The notes under the pieces are model-generated. The model was not told where the DNA came from. It saw only the letters and a list, made by a program, of their open reading frames with translations, and did no database searches. A stretch of 64,000 nt of DNA, taken from assembly GCA_018398815.1 (NCBI GenBank), contig CM031615.1:56234715-56298714 (forward strand). Reading direction: 5' to 3'. Below, piece by piece: positions 35,238-47,499 of this stretch; position 1 is the stretch's first letter; the number at the start of each line of letters is the position of its first letter. The stretch is from Conus ventricosus (taxonomy: Eukaryota; Mollusca; Gastropoda; Neogastropoda; Conidae). A program made the position numbers and the translations under genes.

Positions 35238-36132
35238 GAGAAAGGTCCAGTGACGGTGAGGAAAGACCCACTGACCACAGGGAAAGTCCTGTTGACAGTG
35301 GGAAAGACTACAACTTTGGATTCTCTCTTGAGGGCACATAAGACCGTATGGCGAAAGCATGGCTGTGTCTGGAGTGGCACTGTCTTCATCTGTCCGTGGG
35401 CAGCTGGAGGGTGGTGTTTTTCGCCGGTGGGCTCTGCAGTCATGAAATACGGGCTGGTACACCCTTCGCCGTTGACTCTGGGTGCAGCACCACCCAGTCT
35501 CTCCGTATTTGGGGCATATCATATTCATCTTAAGAGTCATCAACATGAAACTTACAGTAATCCCAGAGCTCATGCATTTACATCCATCACACTATAACAC
35601 TTGAATGTAATTAGAAAAGAAACAATAGAAAAATCGATTAAAGGTGAAATCCACCCTATCCGTTCATAGTGTACGATTGTAACACGCATACTTTTCTTGA
35701 AGGAAAATTCTGCTGTGCTGATGTGCGTGTTGGTGCAGCTCCAGGCATGGCCTGGCCCTTCCACTCCCCTGAGCCTGTCATCACTGGGCCCGGGCTGCCA
35801 GGCAGATGTTTAATTCTCCTGCCGGCTGGTGTTGATAAGGAATGGAAGCCGGAGCAGCAATTAGGCACCGGCAGTCTTTGATACTATGATAGTAGCCGCG
35901 TTTTCCGGATTCCCACCATTGCTTGAGAAGCCTTTGTTCTATCATGTATGTAGATCTGTGGTTGGCTTAGCGATTTTCTCTCTTTTGTATATAAGGCACC
36001 ACGTCGCCTGTAGTTGGCCATTTGTCAGTGGTTGCTTTTGCGTGATGACAGTTTTGCGTAAAAATTGACTTACGCTTTAGTGCGATGTTGTTGGGACTGG
36101 AAGGTCAACTGATAATAATTCTTCCCTCACTA

Positions 36133-36163
<31 letters not shown>

Positions 36164-36690
36164 CCCCTTTCCGTCTCCTTATCCTTTGTCATCGGTGGAT
36201 TGTTAACTTTGTGTGTCTGCATAGTCCGGTACTTATTTTTGTGTGAAGAAATCTTGTTTGCACCGGATAGGGCTCGCGTGGGTGTGGGCGAGTGTGATGT
36301 TGACTAACTTTCACCATGTTTTGAATTGATTCTAATTGTTTTTCCTTTTTGAGCACTTTTTTTTTTTTTTGGGGGGGGGGGGGGGGGCAGTACTGAGATC
36401 ACAAACCCTTGTGTATTGATGAGAGAAGGAAGTTCAACGTTTTTCATTCTTTATTTGTTCATAAGTTGTCTGACATACAATACACAAACGGACATACTGT
36501 GGCGCACTGGTTCATAATATCGATGCGCATTTGGACTCCCTGACAGGAACTCTTATGGGTCATTTTCAGAATTTATGCGCCAATGGCGCATTAGTAAACC
36601 GAACCCTGCAAAATGGTTGGAAAATCAAGAGTTGAAGACCTGCATGCATGAGGTAAATAAACAAATGAAAGGAAAGAAGTCTAAGGATTT
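35238..36690. other. Non-coding stretch, nothing recognised
   Basis: Includes a C run of about 30 bases (about 36134-36161) and a T/G run (about 36359-36388). Moderately long frames around 35205-35597 and 35669-35881 match no family I know. Confidence 0.4.
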
Positions 36691-36696
36691 TATGTT

Positions 36697-36698
36697 CT

Positions 36699-36738
<40 letters not shown>

Positions 36739-36797
36739 CCCCCTCTCTCTCTCCCCTCCCCCCCCCCCCTCCCTCTCTCTCTCTCCCTCCCTCTCCA
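36697..36797. repeat. (CT)n / CCT microsatellite
   Basis: CT and CCCT array, no coding content. Confidence 0.95.
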
Positions 36798-36799
36798 GA

Positions 36800-37630
36800 T
36801 GTGTTTTGTTTGTGCAAAGGTTGTGACTCGGTGTGACAGTGTCTGTGTGTGAAAGAGACTGAGAGATGCTATTTTAGCCTGGATGGATTGGTAAAACGAA
36901 GTTGCAATCAAACTGCTCAAAAAAGTACAGTACACCTCACGTTTCTCTATATATGACGCAGAAGTATAGGTGTTACAGCTCAGTAAATCAAAGACTGAAA
37001 GAGTTTTCAGTGTAGCCGGGCTATTAAAATCCGACAAAAAAATGGAATATTAAATATCTACTGATGGAAGGCGAGATCCTAAATTCTTGGGAGTGCAACT
37101 AAGCAAGTGTTCTATTTCTGGCACATCGTATACAAAATAAATTAATCAACTTGACGTGGAAGCATCGCCACTTATTGCCCTGTGGTGGTAAGAGAAGAGT
37201 CAAAGCGCTTGCGGATCGGAAAAAATAACAACATTCGTTTTTTGTTCAATTTCATCCGAGCAAGCTTGCTTTCGTAATTCCGTGTCCTTTGTTTTTCTTT
37301 TTCTACTTGGAAGCTATCGAGTCGCATTATCTACAGCATATCACCAAAGGGAAAGTGAATGAGATACTAGTCTAATAAAAAAAAAAATTGAGAAGGAAAA
37401 AAAAACTTGTCCAGGCTCGGCAAACTCGAGCCTCCATTCCTGCCGTTCGCACTCAAAAAAACAACAACGTTTTTTATTCAAGGATAAAAGTTTTAGGCAT
37501 GCCTATTCTTCCAACCTGTCCTTGCTAATCTACTGTAAATACATGCAGCAATATCATAGGATGAAATGTTGATAAACAAAAACAAAATAGTACGAAGATA
37601 AACAAAATAACAATAATTAAATGCAGATAA
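36800..37630. other. Non-coding stretch, nothing recognised
   Basis: AT-rich with poly-A runs near 37378-37405. I identify no exon or element. Confidence 0.4.
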
Positions 37631-37730
37631 GGAAGAGAGAGAGAGAGAAAAGGAAGAGAGAAACAGATATACAGACAGAGGGAGAGAGAGAGAGGGAGGG
37701 AGAGAGACAGAGAGAGAGAGAGAGAGAAAT
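37631..37730. repeat. (GA)n microsatellite
   Basis: Imperfect GA/GGA array. Confidence 0.95.
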
Positions 37731-37734
37731 GGAG

Positions 37735-38370
37735 GATAGACAAACTGTGCACTCTCTTCACAAGGATAGTCATAAAGGATTGCAGCGTGCTACCCAACTA
37801 ACGGGAGTTTTAGATGACACTGTGCTGCTAAACAGACTTGCGATAAGATATCCGACACCTGTCAGTTGAGCGAAGGGCAAGGCAGCGCGTGCTCCACAGC
37901 GGCTGTAAATTCTCCCTCCGCCGGAGGGTCATGAGTAGGTCACACAGCTGGTGGCTGCTTCACGGCATATGCCGAGTGCCCGTCCCCGTGGTGCTAACAC
38001 GCACGCTGAGCAGTGAAGGAAAACGCCTATACGGAAAGCATGGTAGACTCCACGACGGACATTCAGCTGTTAAGGAAAATCCCTACTTGAAAAGCATGCG
38101 TGATAGAACTGTACAGGGTCGACAAATGCTATAAATCTGAGCCTCATACGGCGAAGGTTAAGGCTGTTATGAGCTGCATCCTGTAGTCTGATTTACCTCT
38201 GTTCAGGAGCAGTTATGTCCCTTGATATCTTAATGGAGTGTCCTGCGCGTGCCTGTACCCATCGTCAACACAGCGCGGGCCTCCAAGGGTGGTACAGGAC
38301 TGCTCTAAAGGCAGGTGAAGACAGTGCTTCTCTGGGTCCTCCCCAGCACCTTCGGGTGTTTCTTTTTCTT
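37735..38370. other. Stretch with weak coding-like look, unidentified
   Basis: Base composition is more balanced than its surroundings and short open frames follow each other (for example 37889-38134 on the plus strand), but I recognise no motif. It may be a decayed mobile-element segment. I make no functional call. Confidence 0.25.
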
Positions 38371-38371
38371 A

Positions 38372-38411
38372 TCTCTCTCTCTCTCTCTCTCTCTCCTCTC
38401 TCCTCTCTCTC

Positions 38412-38484
<73 letters not shown>

Positions 38485-38627
38485 CCAATTAGGTGTCACA
38501 GAGGTCTGAATTTAAAAGTAATGAGGTTTCTTTTTGTTTGTTTTTCTTTGTTTGTTTGCTTTGTTTTGTTTTGTTATTGTTGCTCCATATAAAATTTTCA
38601 TGGATATCCCATGAATAAATATCTAAT

Positions 38628-38665
<38 letters not shown>
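38372..38665. repeat. (CT)n and (GA)n microsatellites
   Basis: CT array 38372-38481 and GA array 38630-38665, separated by a T/G-rich linker of about 150 bases. Confidence 0.95.
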
Positions 38666-38667
<2 letters not shown>

Positions 38668-39154
38668 TTCGCTTAGTCATGTAGCAATAGCACTACGTAT
38701 TTCAAACCTCTACCTTGTTTTGGCACTACGAGAAGTAACGAAAAGTAGCTAAAAAGCTACTGCCCTCTGTCACTAATGGACATTTTTGATTAGCTCTATA
38801 TAGATGGCAAAGAAGGAGAAAGAAGCTCGAAGGCTGACTTGCGATCTCTATTGGCTACTGTCCTTTAGCACTACGTGGCAGTAGCTCTACATACTTTCGT
38901 GTGTTTTGTTTTCTATTTCTTTCTTTAGCACTACGTGGCAATAACTCTACATGATGAAAATGTAGAACTGCTGCACTGGCAGCGCTGATTTTTGTATTGA
39001 ACAGACTAGGCCTATTACTCATCAATTAAATACTGATACTGTTTTGAGCACAATGCCTTCTGCCCACCTTGTTGAGAGAGAACGAACGAACGAACGAATT
39101 TTTATTTTCAGAGGGTAATGGAATAAGCATCACTGCTTTTTTACATCCAGCCCT

Positions 39155-39157
39155 CCG

Positions 39158-39215
<58 letters not shown>

Positions 39216-39356
39216 AGATTTTATCTCTTTCTGTCTCTCTGAATCTCTCTCTGTCCCCGCATCTCTCTGTCTCCGCATCTCTCTCTCTCTCTCTTTCTAA
39301 TTATATCTGTCTCTCTGTCTTTGTCTCTCTCTAATTATCTCTTTCTATCTCTCTTC

Positions 39357-39440
<84 letters not shown>
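39155..39440. repeat. Compound (GA)n, (CT)n and (TGTC)n microsatellite
   Basis: GA array about 39159-39210, then imperfect TCTC/TGTC words, a TGTC tetramer run at about 39359-39387, and CT to about 39437. Confidence 0.95.
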
Positions 39441-39441
<1 letters not shown>

Positions 39442-39954
39442 ATTTCTGTATTTTGGTAATTTCAATTATTGTACTTTAATACAACTCTGAACTCTGAACA
39501 TTTTTATTGTACTTTGGCCTTAGGCCAGGGGCTCTTGGCCATAATGCGGAGGAGGGATGGAACTAAGAAAGAAAATGATTTACAAAAAAATATATTTTGA
39601 CGCACTAAACCATCCACATATACTCAGGGACTCTGGAATTTTAACGTAAGGTCACCAACCCGTATAGCTATGGAAACACGCGTGTACTGACACATTAACT
39701 AAAGAACTGTAAATGAATAACAAATTAATGAGTAACAATGACTCCTGTCACCAAATACAGAGAAAAACAAAGCAAAGCAAAGAAAGGATCAATACAATCT
39801 TGTAACAATTAAATGTAGTCCGTCTCTTCTCTTGGGTTTAAAGCATAAAATGTGAAGATTGCAACATATCTAGTCAGGATACAACTTGGATTCTGTAACA
39901 AGTATGACAATCCGGTCACGTACGATACGAGGACACGTACGGCACGGTAGGTAG

Positions 39955-40195
39955 GTGGTGGAACATGGGCCTGGGGAATATGGAGGTGGGGGAACATAGA
40001 ACTGGGGAAAATGGAGGTGGGGGAACATAGGACCTGGGGGAATATGGAGGTGGGGGAACATAGACCTGGGGGGAATATGGAGGTGGGGAACATAGACCTG
40101 GGGGAATATGGAGGTGGGGGAACATAGACCTGGGGGGAACATAGACCTGGGGGAACATAGACATGGGGGAACATAGACATGGGGGAACATATGGC
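39955..40195 (+). repeat. G-rich minisatellite, about 30-bp unit
   Basis: Repeats of gaatatggaggtgggggaa followed by catagacctggggg, about eight units, with 19-bp half units at the right end (gaacatagacatgggg). Proline-rich frames on the minus strand are repeat translations. Confidence 0.9.
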
Positions 40196-40199
40196 GCCT

Positions 40200-41410
40200 C
40201 CCCTAATGGGGACCTACTGACATTATCCAGTAGTGATTGCGCTACACCATCCCCATACAAACGGGCCGTTGTCACTATTTTTCTTCTTTCTGCTGTAGAG
40301 CAAACGGGCATAGCGATATAGACACGTAGTTCTAGAGAACACGAACATGAATAGCTCTTTCGATACATGGTCAATTGTAGTGATATAGACACGTAGTCTT
40401 AAAGGGTCGTATGTTTTACGACACGTAGATCTATTGGTCGTAGGGCTAATAACTGGTAGTGCTTTAGATACGTAGTGATTGCGCTACGCACCCTTTTTCT
40501 GCTTTCCTCAGGGTCTCATGAGTGTCAGTTGTTCTGTCAGCTGTTTTTCTGCATATTTGTGTACTGACTCAGGGATGCCTCCCTGTTGTTTCTGTTGTTG
40601 CTGCTTTTGTTGTTGTTGTTTTTAATGGTTGAGTGACTCCATATATATATGTTATGCATTTGCCTCCAGTATTACGGTGATTTCAGAATTTTCATTTTTC
40701 TTCCTCAAATTTCCATGTTAATCAGAAAGGTGAAACAGAAAGAAGGAAAAAGTTGAAGTGGCTTGGTATGGTAGAAATGACTTTCGCTCATCTTTTAATC
40801 AGTTCATCATTAGGGAAACATTCTTTTTCATGTCTTTTTCTACTCCGTGAAAATATTGTATGAGAAATGCCTTTGGCATAATGGCTGCTTAGTTTGACTC
40901 AGTTTGAGTCAGCTGAAAGAGTTTGGAAATTGAGAGATAATCATTGTGACAAATAAAACAGTAACCTCCACAAATTTTCACTCATTTTCCCATATTTTCT
41001 CCCCAATCAAAGGTGTATTATTTTCACATTTGAAAACTGAAACATCTTCTGCATAATCAACGTTCAAGGCCAGTTGTGTCGGTAACAGGGTTGATGTCAA
41101 ATGTTTGGTATTCGGCCACATTTCTGGGAGTCCATTGATTGAGGGAAGATGGGCAGTGAGACTGGTGAAGCGTAGTTGAGTCTCTGGCCTCTGGTCTGAA
41201 TTATTCATCAAGTACTATGGATGGTGACTGGCAGTGTCCGGCCCTGTTGGTGCGGTGTCAGATACTTAGATGATCTCTTCATCTCTTGGTTCTTTTCTTA
41301 TTAAGCTTGGTCGTGAACTGGTGCTTGTCTTGAAAGATGTTGATGGCTGAAAAGAATTTTCTATTAGATGATAATGAAAAGCAACAACAACGATAACAAC
41401 AATAACATTC
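40200..41410. other. Non-coding stretch with short recurrent ACTACG words
   Basis: 40200-40500 holds repeated words tagtgattgcgctac (about 40231 and 40470) and atatagacacgtagt (about 40315 and 40383). The remainder shows nothing I can name. A minus-strand frame at 40978-41211 looks protein-like but is unidentified. Confidence 0.4.
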
Positions 41411-41416
41411 TTCTCT

Positions 41417-41551
41417 CCTCGTTACTCCCACCCCTCTCTCTTTCTTGGTCTTTGTCTCTGACTCTGTTTATCTATCTGCCTGTCTATCTGTCTTTTGTCT
41501 CTCCTGCTTTATCTCTCCCGCTCTCTATCCTGCTCTCTTTCTCACTCTGTC

Positions 41552-41604
<53 letters not shown>

Positions 41605-41691
41605 GTCTCTCTGTCTCTCTTTCTCTCTCCCCTCCCTCCCACTCTCTCTCTCTCCTCCCTCCCTCTCTCCCTCAATTTCTCTGTCCTAATG

Positions 41692-41757
<66 letters not shown>

Positions 41758-41762
41758 TTCTC
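41417..41762. repeat. Compound (CT)n / (GTCT)n microsatellite
   Basis: Imperfect CT words, a GTCT tetramer run at about 41550-41586, and a pure CT run at about 41694-41752. Confidence 0.95.
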
Positions 41763-41966
41763 TTAATCATGCATAACAGACAGTATGTCTTTCAGTAAGA
41801 GTAGAAGGTAGGAACTGGCAGAAGGAGTGACAAGAAGAGAGATATTAAGAAAATGTATTGATTTTCATTGAAGATGTGTTTTTGTGTGTATATTCATGTA
41901 TGATTTGATGGGTAAAAGAAATGCAAGTAATTACGTTACGACTGGCATTTCTGAAATATGCAAGAG

Positions 41967-41978
41967 TGTGTGTTATGT

Positions 41979-42036
<58 letters not shown>
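41967..42036. repeat. (GT)n microsatellite
   Basis: GT array of about 65 bases. Confidence 0.95.
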
Positions 42037-42038
<2 letters not shown>

Positions 42039-42104
42039 ACTTGAAAATGTTAATGAATGGAGGATCACACACATGAAACCGTTATGCAAGTGACAGCATT
42101 TTTG

Positions 42105-42840
42105 ACAATGACAGAAGCATCATATGAGATAACACTAACAGGGATACATCATTGCTGACCATGACAAAAAGTAGACAACATTCTTGACAATGACAAAAAG
42201 TAGACAACATTGTTGATAATGACAAAAAAGTAGACAACATTGTTGACAATGACAAAAAGTAGACAACGTTATAGACAACATTGTTGACAATAACAAAAAA
42301 GTAGACAACGTTGTAGACAACATTGTTGACAATGACAAAAAGTAGACAACGTTCTTGACACTGACAAAACGTAGACAATGTTGTAGACAACATTGTTGAC
42401 AATGATAAAAAGTAAACATTGTTGACAATGACAGAAAGTGTCATGTAGATGAATGAGGTAACAGGATATGACATTGCTACCATGACAGAAAGTAGTCAAT
42501 ATTATTGACAGAAAGTAGACAACATTGTTGACAATGACAAAGTAGACATCATTGTTGACAATGACAAAAGTAGAGACCATTGTTGACAATGACAAAAGTA
42601 GACAACATTGTTGACAATGACAAAAGTAGACATCATTGTTGACAAGGACAAAAAGTAGACAACATTGTGACAATGACAAAAGTAGACATCATTGTTGACA
42701 TGACAAAAATTAGACAACATTGTTGACAATGACAGAAAGTAAAAATTGTTGACAATGACAGAAAGTAGACACATTGTGACCATGACAGAAAGTAGACGAC
42801 ATTTCTGACCATGACAGAAAGTGACAGAAAGTGTTGCATT
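42105..42840. repeat. Minisatellite, 29-bp unit with a 12-bp sub-unit
   Basis: The unit cattgttgacaatgacaaa followed by aagtagacaa recurs more than 20 times with small indels. In 42240-42420 a 12-bp spacer (cgttgtagacaa) alternates with the 29-bp unit, giving a 41-bp higher-order period. Open frames on the minus strand (Val-Asn-Asn-Val-Val-Tyr type) are only the repeat in translation. Confidence 0.95.
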
Positions 42841-43729
42841 GATTAATTATGTAAGCAGGAGACAACTTTGTTGACAGTGACAGAAGGTATCTTACAAGTT
42901 GAACAGGTAAAGAGGACGACCACAGAGTTGACCTACAATGAAGTGTTAAACAGATGAAACGGATACGCACGGAGAGTATTAGCCCTGTAAGATCCATCAG
43001 TAAATCCCATAACAAAACAAAACCAACAAATTCTTTCTGTGTTGATCTGAGATGGAAAGGAGTCGTTAGAGATAATCATATGAACCTTTTTGTGCAGAAC
43101 TATTGCAGATAATGTGTGATTTTAGCACCGCCCCTGTCAGCTAAGACTGTAAGAGAGACAATGGGTTTTAGCAAAAGTATGCAATTCTTAGTAACTTTCA
43201 TGACTTGCACACACACACAACACACCGCACTACCCATAAACATACAGAAACTCAAATTTGAGGCTGAATATCCAGTTACAGACCATGTGAGCTTGATTAC
43301 TATTACTATTGCTCCCTGAATTATCCCCAAGATTTGTGAGCCCCCAGGGGCAGTCATGCAGCTTGAGCACCACGATCTGTTGCCTCCTGGGGTGACATCC
43401 TTTTTCCAAAGACCAGTCAAAACACACACAGCTTGATTTCCCTAGCTTACCTATGAAAGATCTGCATCAAAGTATGACGTACACAAGTTTAGAAAGTGCC
43501 CAAGGTACCTCTGGTAGGAATGTAGCAGCTCGAAGTGAGAGACAAAATCACATGCGTGCTCTCTTCCCAAGTGCAGTCATTTGAAGAAAAAACAACAACC
43601 AACCTTTTTTTTTAATCTTCCCGCCCTCCCACACCCACACCCCACCACCAAAGTGAACAGTGGGCCTTCTAGTGTTTAAAATTGAAATTATCCCCTGTAT
43701 GTCCCCCCACCCCCACCCCGAGTGAGTAT
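42841..43729. other. Non-coding stretch, nothing recognised
   Basis: Its first part grades out of the minisatellite. No gene or element is identified in the rest. Confidence 0.4.
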
Positions 43730-44345
43730 GTTGACAGGGAGATCACTGTACTGACAGTGACAGTTATGATAGAAAGTGCTAACTGGTGGGATGGAGAGAG
43801 AAGGGTCCTGTGAGTGACAGTTGTCTGTGCCTAACCTCGGAACAGAGAGGGCATGGCACTGACTATGACAGTTGTAGAAACTAAGAAAGTGCCCAGCAGT
43901 GGAAAAGAGATGCCTTTCTACTGAGATTTAACAAACTCGGCAGTTGAAAAGACATGGTATATTTTTGACAATAGCAGAAAATGTCCAGTTCTGACAGTGA
44001 AAAAAAAAATTTGTTTTGTTTTTAACTGGCATTGACAGTAGTTAGGAATTCCCTACAGTTGAAAAGAAATAAAAAGTTGAAAGTGTCCAACAGATGAAAA
44101 CATTTACTTTTTTTTTATTGCCTTTGACGGTAATAGAAATTTTTTTTACAATTGAAAAGAGATTCTTCGTTATGAATGGCATTGAAAGTCGTAGAAAGTG
44201 TCCAATGGTTGGAGACACTAATAGTTTCCAACAGTTGAACAGAAATGCCATATTACTGACATTGATAATAGCAGAGTCTCCCATGTTTAAAAGAGACCTT
44301 TTATTACTGTCATTGACAGAAGTAGAAAGCGCACAACAGTTAACA
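43730..44345. repeat. Left half of a degenerate 55-60-bp tandem array
   Basis: Recurrent words such as gaaagtg(c/t)ccaacag, caacagttgaa(a/c)aga and gacattgaca(g/a)(a/t)agtagaaa at 50-65-bp spacing. The same family resumes at 60118 on the far side of the LTR retrotransposon. Confidence 0.75.
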
Positions 44346-45015
44346 TTGGTAATGATAATAATCGTTTTTGTAAGGCACGATTTTCCGTGATGTAGGCTCA
44401 CGATGCACTGAGGATACATGCATATAAACACTAGACAATCTTATAAAATGTAAGCATACAAACAAAACCCCAAACAGTCCAATGCATTCTGCTCTAAGGT
44501 AGGTGAGTTAATTCATAATCTCACAAAAAAGGTTAGTCACCAGTTCATTTTTGAAGATGTTCAGGATTTGAATTTTCAAGGAGTGGATTGCAGAGAGTTC
44601 CAGATAACAGGAGCCTCATAGTGGAATGGTTTTTGGCCACATGATTTAAGATTAGTTTTCAGGGGACACAGTAGGGTTTTTTTTTTTCTTTTCTTTTTCT
44701 GAACTGGATCTGAGAGAATGGGATGGCTGATTGATTTGAAGGAAAGAAGAAAGATAGAGTGGTAAAAATCCATCAAAACAATGGAAAGCCAACATGGCAA
44801 TCTTGAATTTAATTCAATGTGCAATAAGCAGCCAGTGAAGTTGAATAAGTGATGGTATAACATGGTGTTTTTCCCCACTTTCTGAAAATCAAGCCGGCGG
44901 CATTGGTTGAGTGTATTGAGGACAAGAAATTTTCTGAAAGTGAGAAAAGATGAAAATACGAGAAGCAAGGAGTGAATTACAGTAGTCAAGATAACTCAGA
45001 ATCAGGGTGGCGACC
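44346..45015 (-). mobile_element. Probable 3' end of a LINE or similar repeat, non-coding part
   Basis: On the minus strand it ends with a short pre-tail (gtgccttacaaaaacgatt) and an ATT-type tail (TTATTATCATTA) near 44350, like many CR1/L2 3' ends. The body (44560-45010) carries words I know from a widespread animal repeat, for example agagttccaga, atcttgaattt, aagcagccagtgaagttgaat and attacagtagtcaagat. No reverse transcriptase is present. Confidence 0.45.
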
Positions 45016-45042
45016 AGTTGAACAACAGCTTCCTGTTGGAAA

Positions 45043-45047
45043 GAGAT
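45043..45047. repeat. 5-bp target duplication, left (GAGAT)
   Basis: GAGAT directly left of the LTR terminus TGTCACG. The partner is at 60118-60122. Confidence 0.85.
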
Positions 45048-47154
45048 TGTCACGACCGACCCCTGGAGGTCTGCCCTGACAGGATCGGTCTAGATGGGAG
45101 TGAAGGGAGTGACTGACCTCACACGCCTCGCAAGAGCCCACACAAGAAAGATTACGATACAACACCCCATTTATTCACATCAACACACGCAATCACAAAT
45201 AAATATTTCAACACACGCACCATGCACAATCACAATCAAGCATTCCAACACACACAACTACACAATCACAATCAAGCATTTCAACACATATGACATATAC
45301 ACAATTATAAATAAATAATTCCAGCCCCCATCCCTTTCCCTGTCATGTGGTGCCCTCACACCCCTGCCTCTCCAAAGTCCACCGGGAGCACCCTGTCACA
45401 CCGGGTGCCCCAAACCGGGTCGGTTCCTGAAGAGTCGTTCAAGGCCGACACCCTTGACCACACAAACAGACGATGGAGAGCGCGCCCCGGGGGACGGGGC
45501 GTTGCTGCTGGAGGTCCTAGACGGGGATCAGGACTGTCCAGCCAAGTCCACGGGCTTTTCCACCAGTACGTGGCCTCAACCAGTGCGTGGTCCCAACCAG
45601 TGCGTGGCCCCAACCAGTGCGCGTTACCAACCAGTGCGCGGTCCAACCAGTGCGCGCTACCAACCAGTGCGTGGTCCCAACCAGTGCGTGTTACCAACCA
45701 GTGCGTGGTCCAACCAGTGCGTGCTCCGGGCGAAGCCCCCGGGAGGAGGGAAAAGGCGACAGCTAGGAGAGAAGAAAGACGGGTACTGGAACCCGCAGTC
45801 AGTACAGTCTGACCCATGCTGTTAAAACCCTAACAGCACTCGCATGATGGGCGAGGGGAGGTCTACTAAATACATCAACACCAGCTCAACACAGACCTGA
45901 GCATAACGCAGCAAACCAGCCAAATCAGAAATGTTTGTTAAAGTCTTACATACGAAGCAGGTAAGAGACTGCATTAAATTAACAGGCTATAAAACAAATA
46001 TGAATTATCTTCATCCTTCTCTCACTCACGTTTAACATTTTCCTTTCCTAGGAACTGAACTAATAGAGCAACCATGGCTTTACATCTGCCCCCACATTTG
46101 CAAATAATAATTCAATGGCACAATTATCCCCACATTTTTATAGCAACATTTCAAAATAACACAAATCTCCAACCACGCATCCAACCGACTAATCATGCGT
46201 ACGCACGCTCGCGAACATAAAACTCGTTCTACTTGCACACACAAACAGACGGTGGCCGAAGAATAAGAGTCCGGCGAATGTGACAGGGGCGGACGAGCGA
46301 GACTAAGCAAGTACCAACCCTGAATCACCAGGTTCTCTCCCACCCCCACCGACTACCGCATCACCAGATGCATAAACAGGAGAAAGAATTTTGGATATAA
46401 TTTAGAATGGCAGGTTAAAGATTGAATTAACCGAGAAAAGGTCTCAAACAATATTCCTTTTACAATTTTGAAAACAAAAGAAAATTGCGCAAAAGAGAAG
46501 AATAAGCCGGCTAACAACCAAAAAAAAAACCAAAACAAACAAACCACGAAATGATGCTTACCAGCTACCCGTGGGTGACCCCGAAGAGGCGGGTCAAACG
46601 ACTCTCTCTGCCCTCTGTCCGGTCGAGAGGACAGCAGCGCAGATGCGGAAAAAGGTGAAGTGATGTCTCCCTCCTACAGGCCGACTGTAGGAAATGAAGG
46701 TACCGACTGTACCTTCGACGATAAGGTGAAGAACCAAGACGGAGCAGGCGCTCCCAGAGACATCTTCCGCTCGAGTGAAGAGAAAAACCTGCCTAAGCGA
46801 TGGCGGCCAACATGCCACGCTACGTCACAGTGAGAATACCTCAAGCCTAAGAGGAATCTTGCACGTGCGGCAGGTGAAAAGACAGGTGAGAGGCCGATAG
46901 AGACAGCCAGTACAAGGAAAAGATACCAGCCACCCGTGAACCTGCAGGATGAATTGCACGGGCAGTGGAATTAGAGAGAGAGAGAGAGAGAGAAAGTAAA
47001 CCTAACCTGAGCTGAACTACACCAAAGGTGCAACCACACCACAAGCCACATTAAAGGACGGATATACGACAACAACGACCACAATAAATAAATGAATAAT
47101 TCTACTACCCTAGATGGGCCAATCGTCATAGGCCTCGTAAAAAAACCCGTGACA
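45048..47154 (-). repeat. 3' LTR of the gypsy-type element
   Basis: 2107 bases with the short terminal inverted repeat TGTCACG...CGTGACA. It matches 58018-60117 throughout with few substitutions and scattered one-base indels. It contains a 17-bp tandem repeat (45577-45727) and, on the minus strand, a TATA-like GCTATAAAAA near 46135. A GA run lies at about 46974-46994. Confidence 0.9.
45577..45727. repeat. 17-bp tandem repeat inside the 3' LTR
   Basis: About nine units of caaccagtgcgtggtcc, alternating between GGTCC and TTAC/CTAC endings. The same array sits at 58545-58696 in the other LTR. Confidence 0.9.
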
Positions 47155-47167
47155 AACCCCCTTCTAA
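47155..47167 (-). promoter_or_regulatory. Polypurine tract of the gypsy-type element
   Basis: Minus-strand TAGAAGGGGGTT directly abuts the 3' LTR, the expected place for the plus-strand DNA primer. Confidence 0.75.
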
Positions 47168-47499
47168 AGCATCTGTTTCTCTGAGATACAGTGCTCCTTT
47201 TAACCTTGACGCATGTGCAAATTCACAACAACGGGACCGAACCCAACCTCTGTGATCGACAGTGTACGATAAATCCAATACAAACGTTCCACGATAGAAT
47301 CACACAAGGAAATACATGATACTACATTTATCAAACAACTGAGCAAACCTTCCAACAATGAAAATAACAATCCCAACGATTGGTGGTGATTCACTACCAT
47401 TAACATCGCTGAAGTGAAAACTGTCCTGAAACAGAGACCAAAAGGGGACATAACTCTGGCTGACGGGAAGTGTCCCTCTGACTGATTTCTCAATGTGCT

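Noticed and set aside
40978..41211. Minus-strand frame with reasonable composition (LTAHLPSINGLPEMW)
   Set aside because: No family recognised, upstream stops close by and no splice support.
42082..42839. Long minus-strand frames rich in VIVNNVVYFLS
   Set aside because: They are the 29-bp minisatellite read in frame, with no start context or conserved domain.
45345..45825. Frames of 120-155 residues in the LTR (also at 58313-58873)
   Set aside because: They run through the 17-bp repeat in all frames, and the two LTR copies do not keep the same frame.
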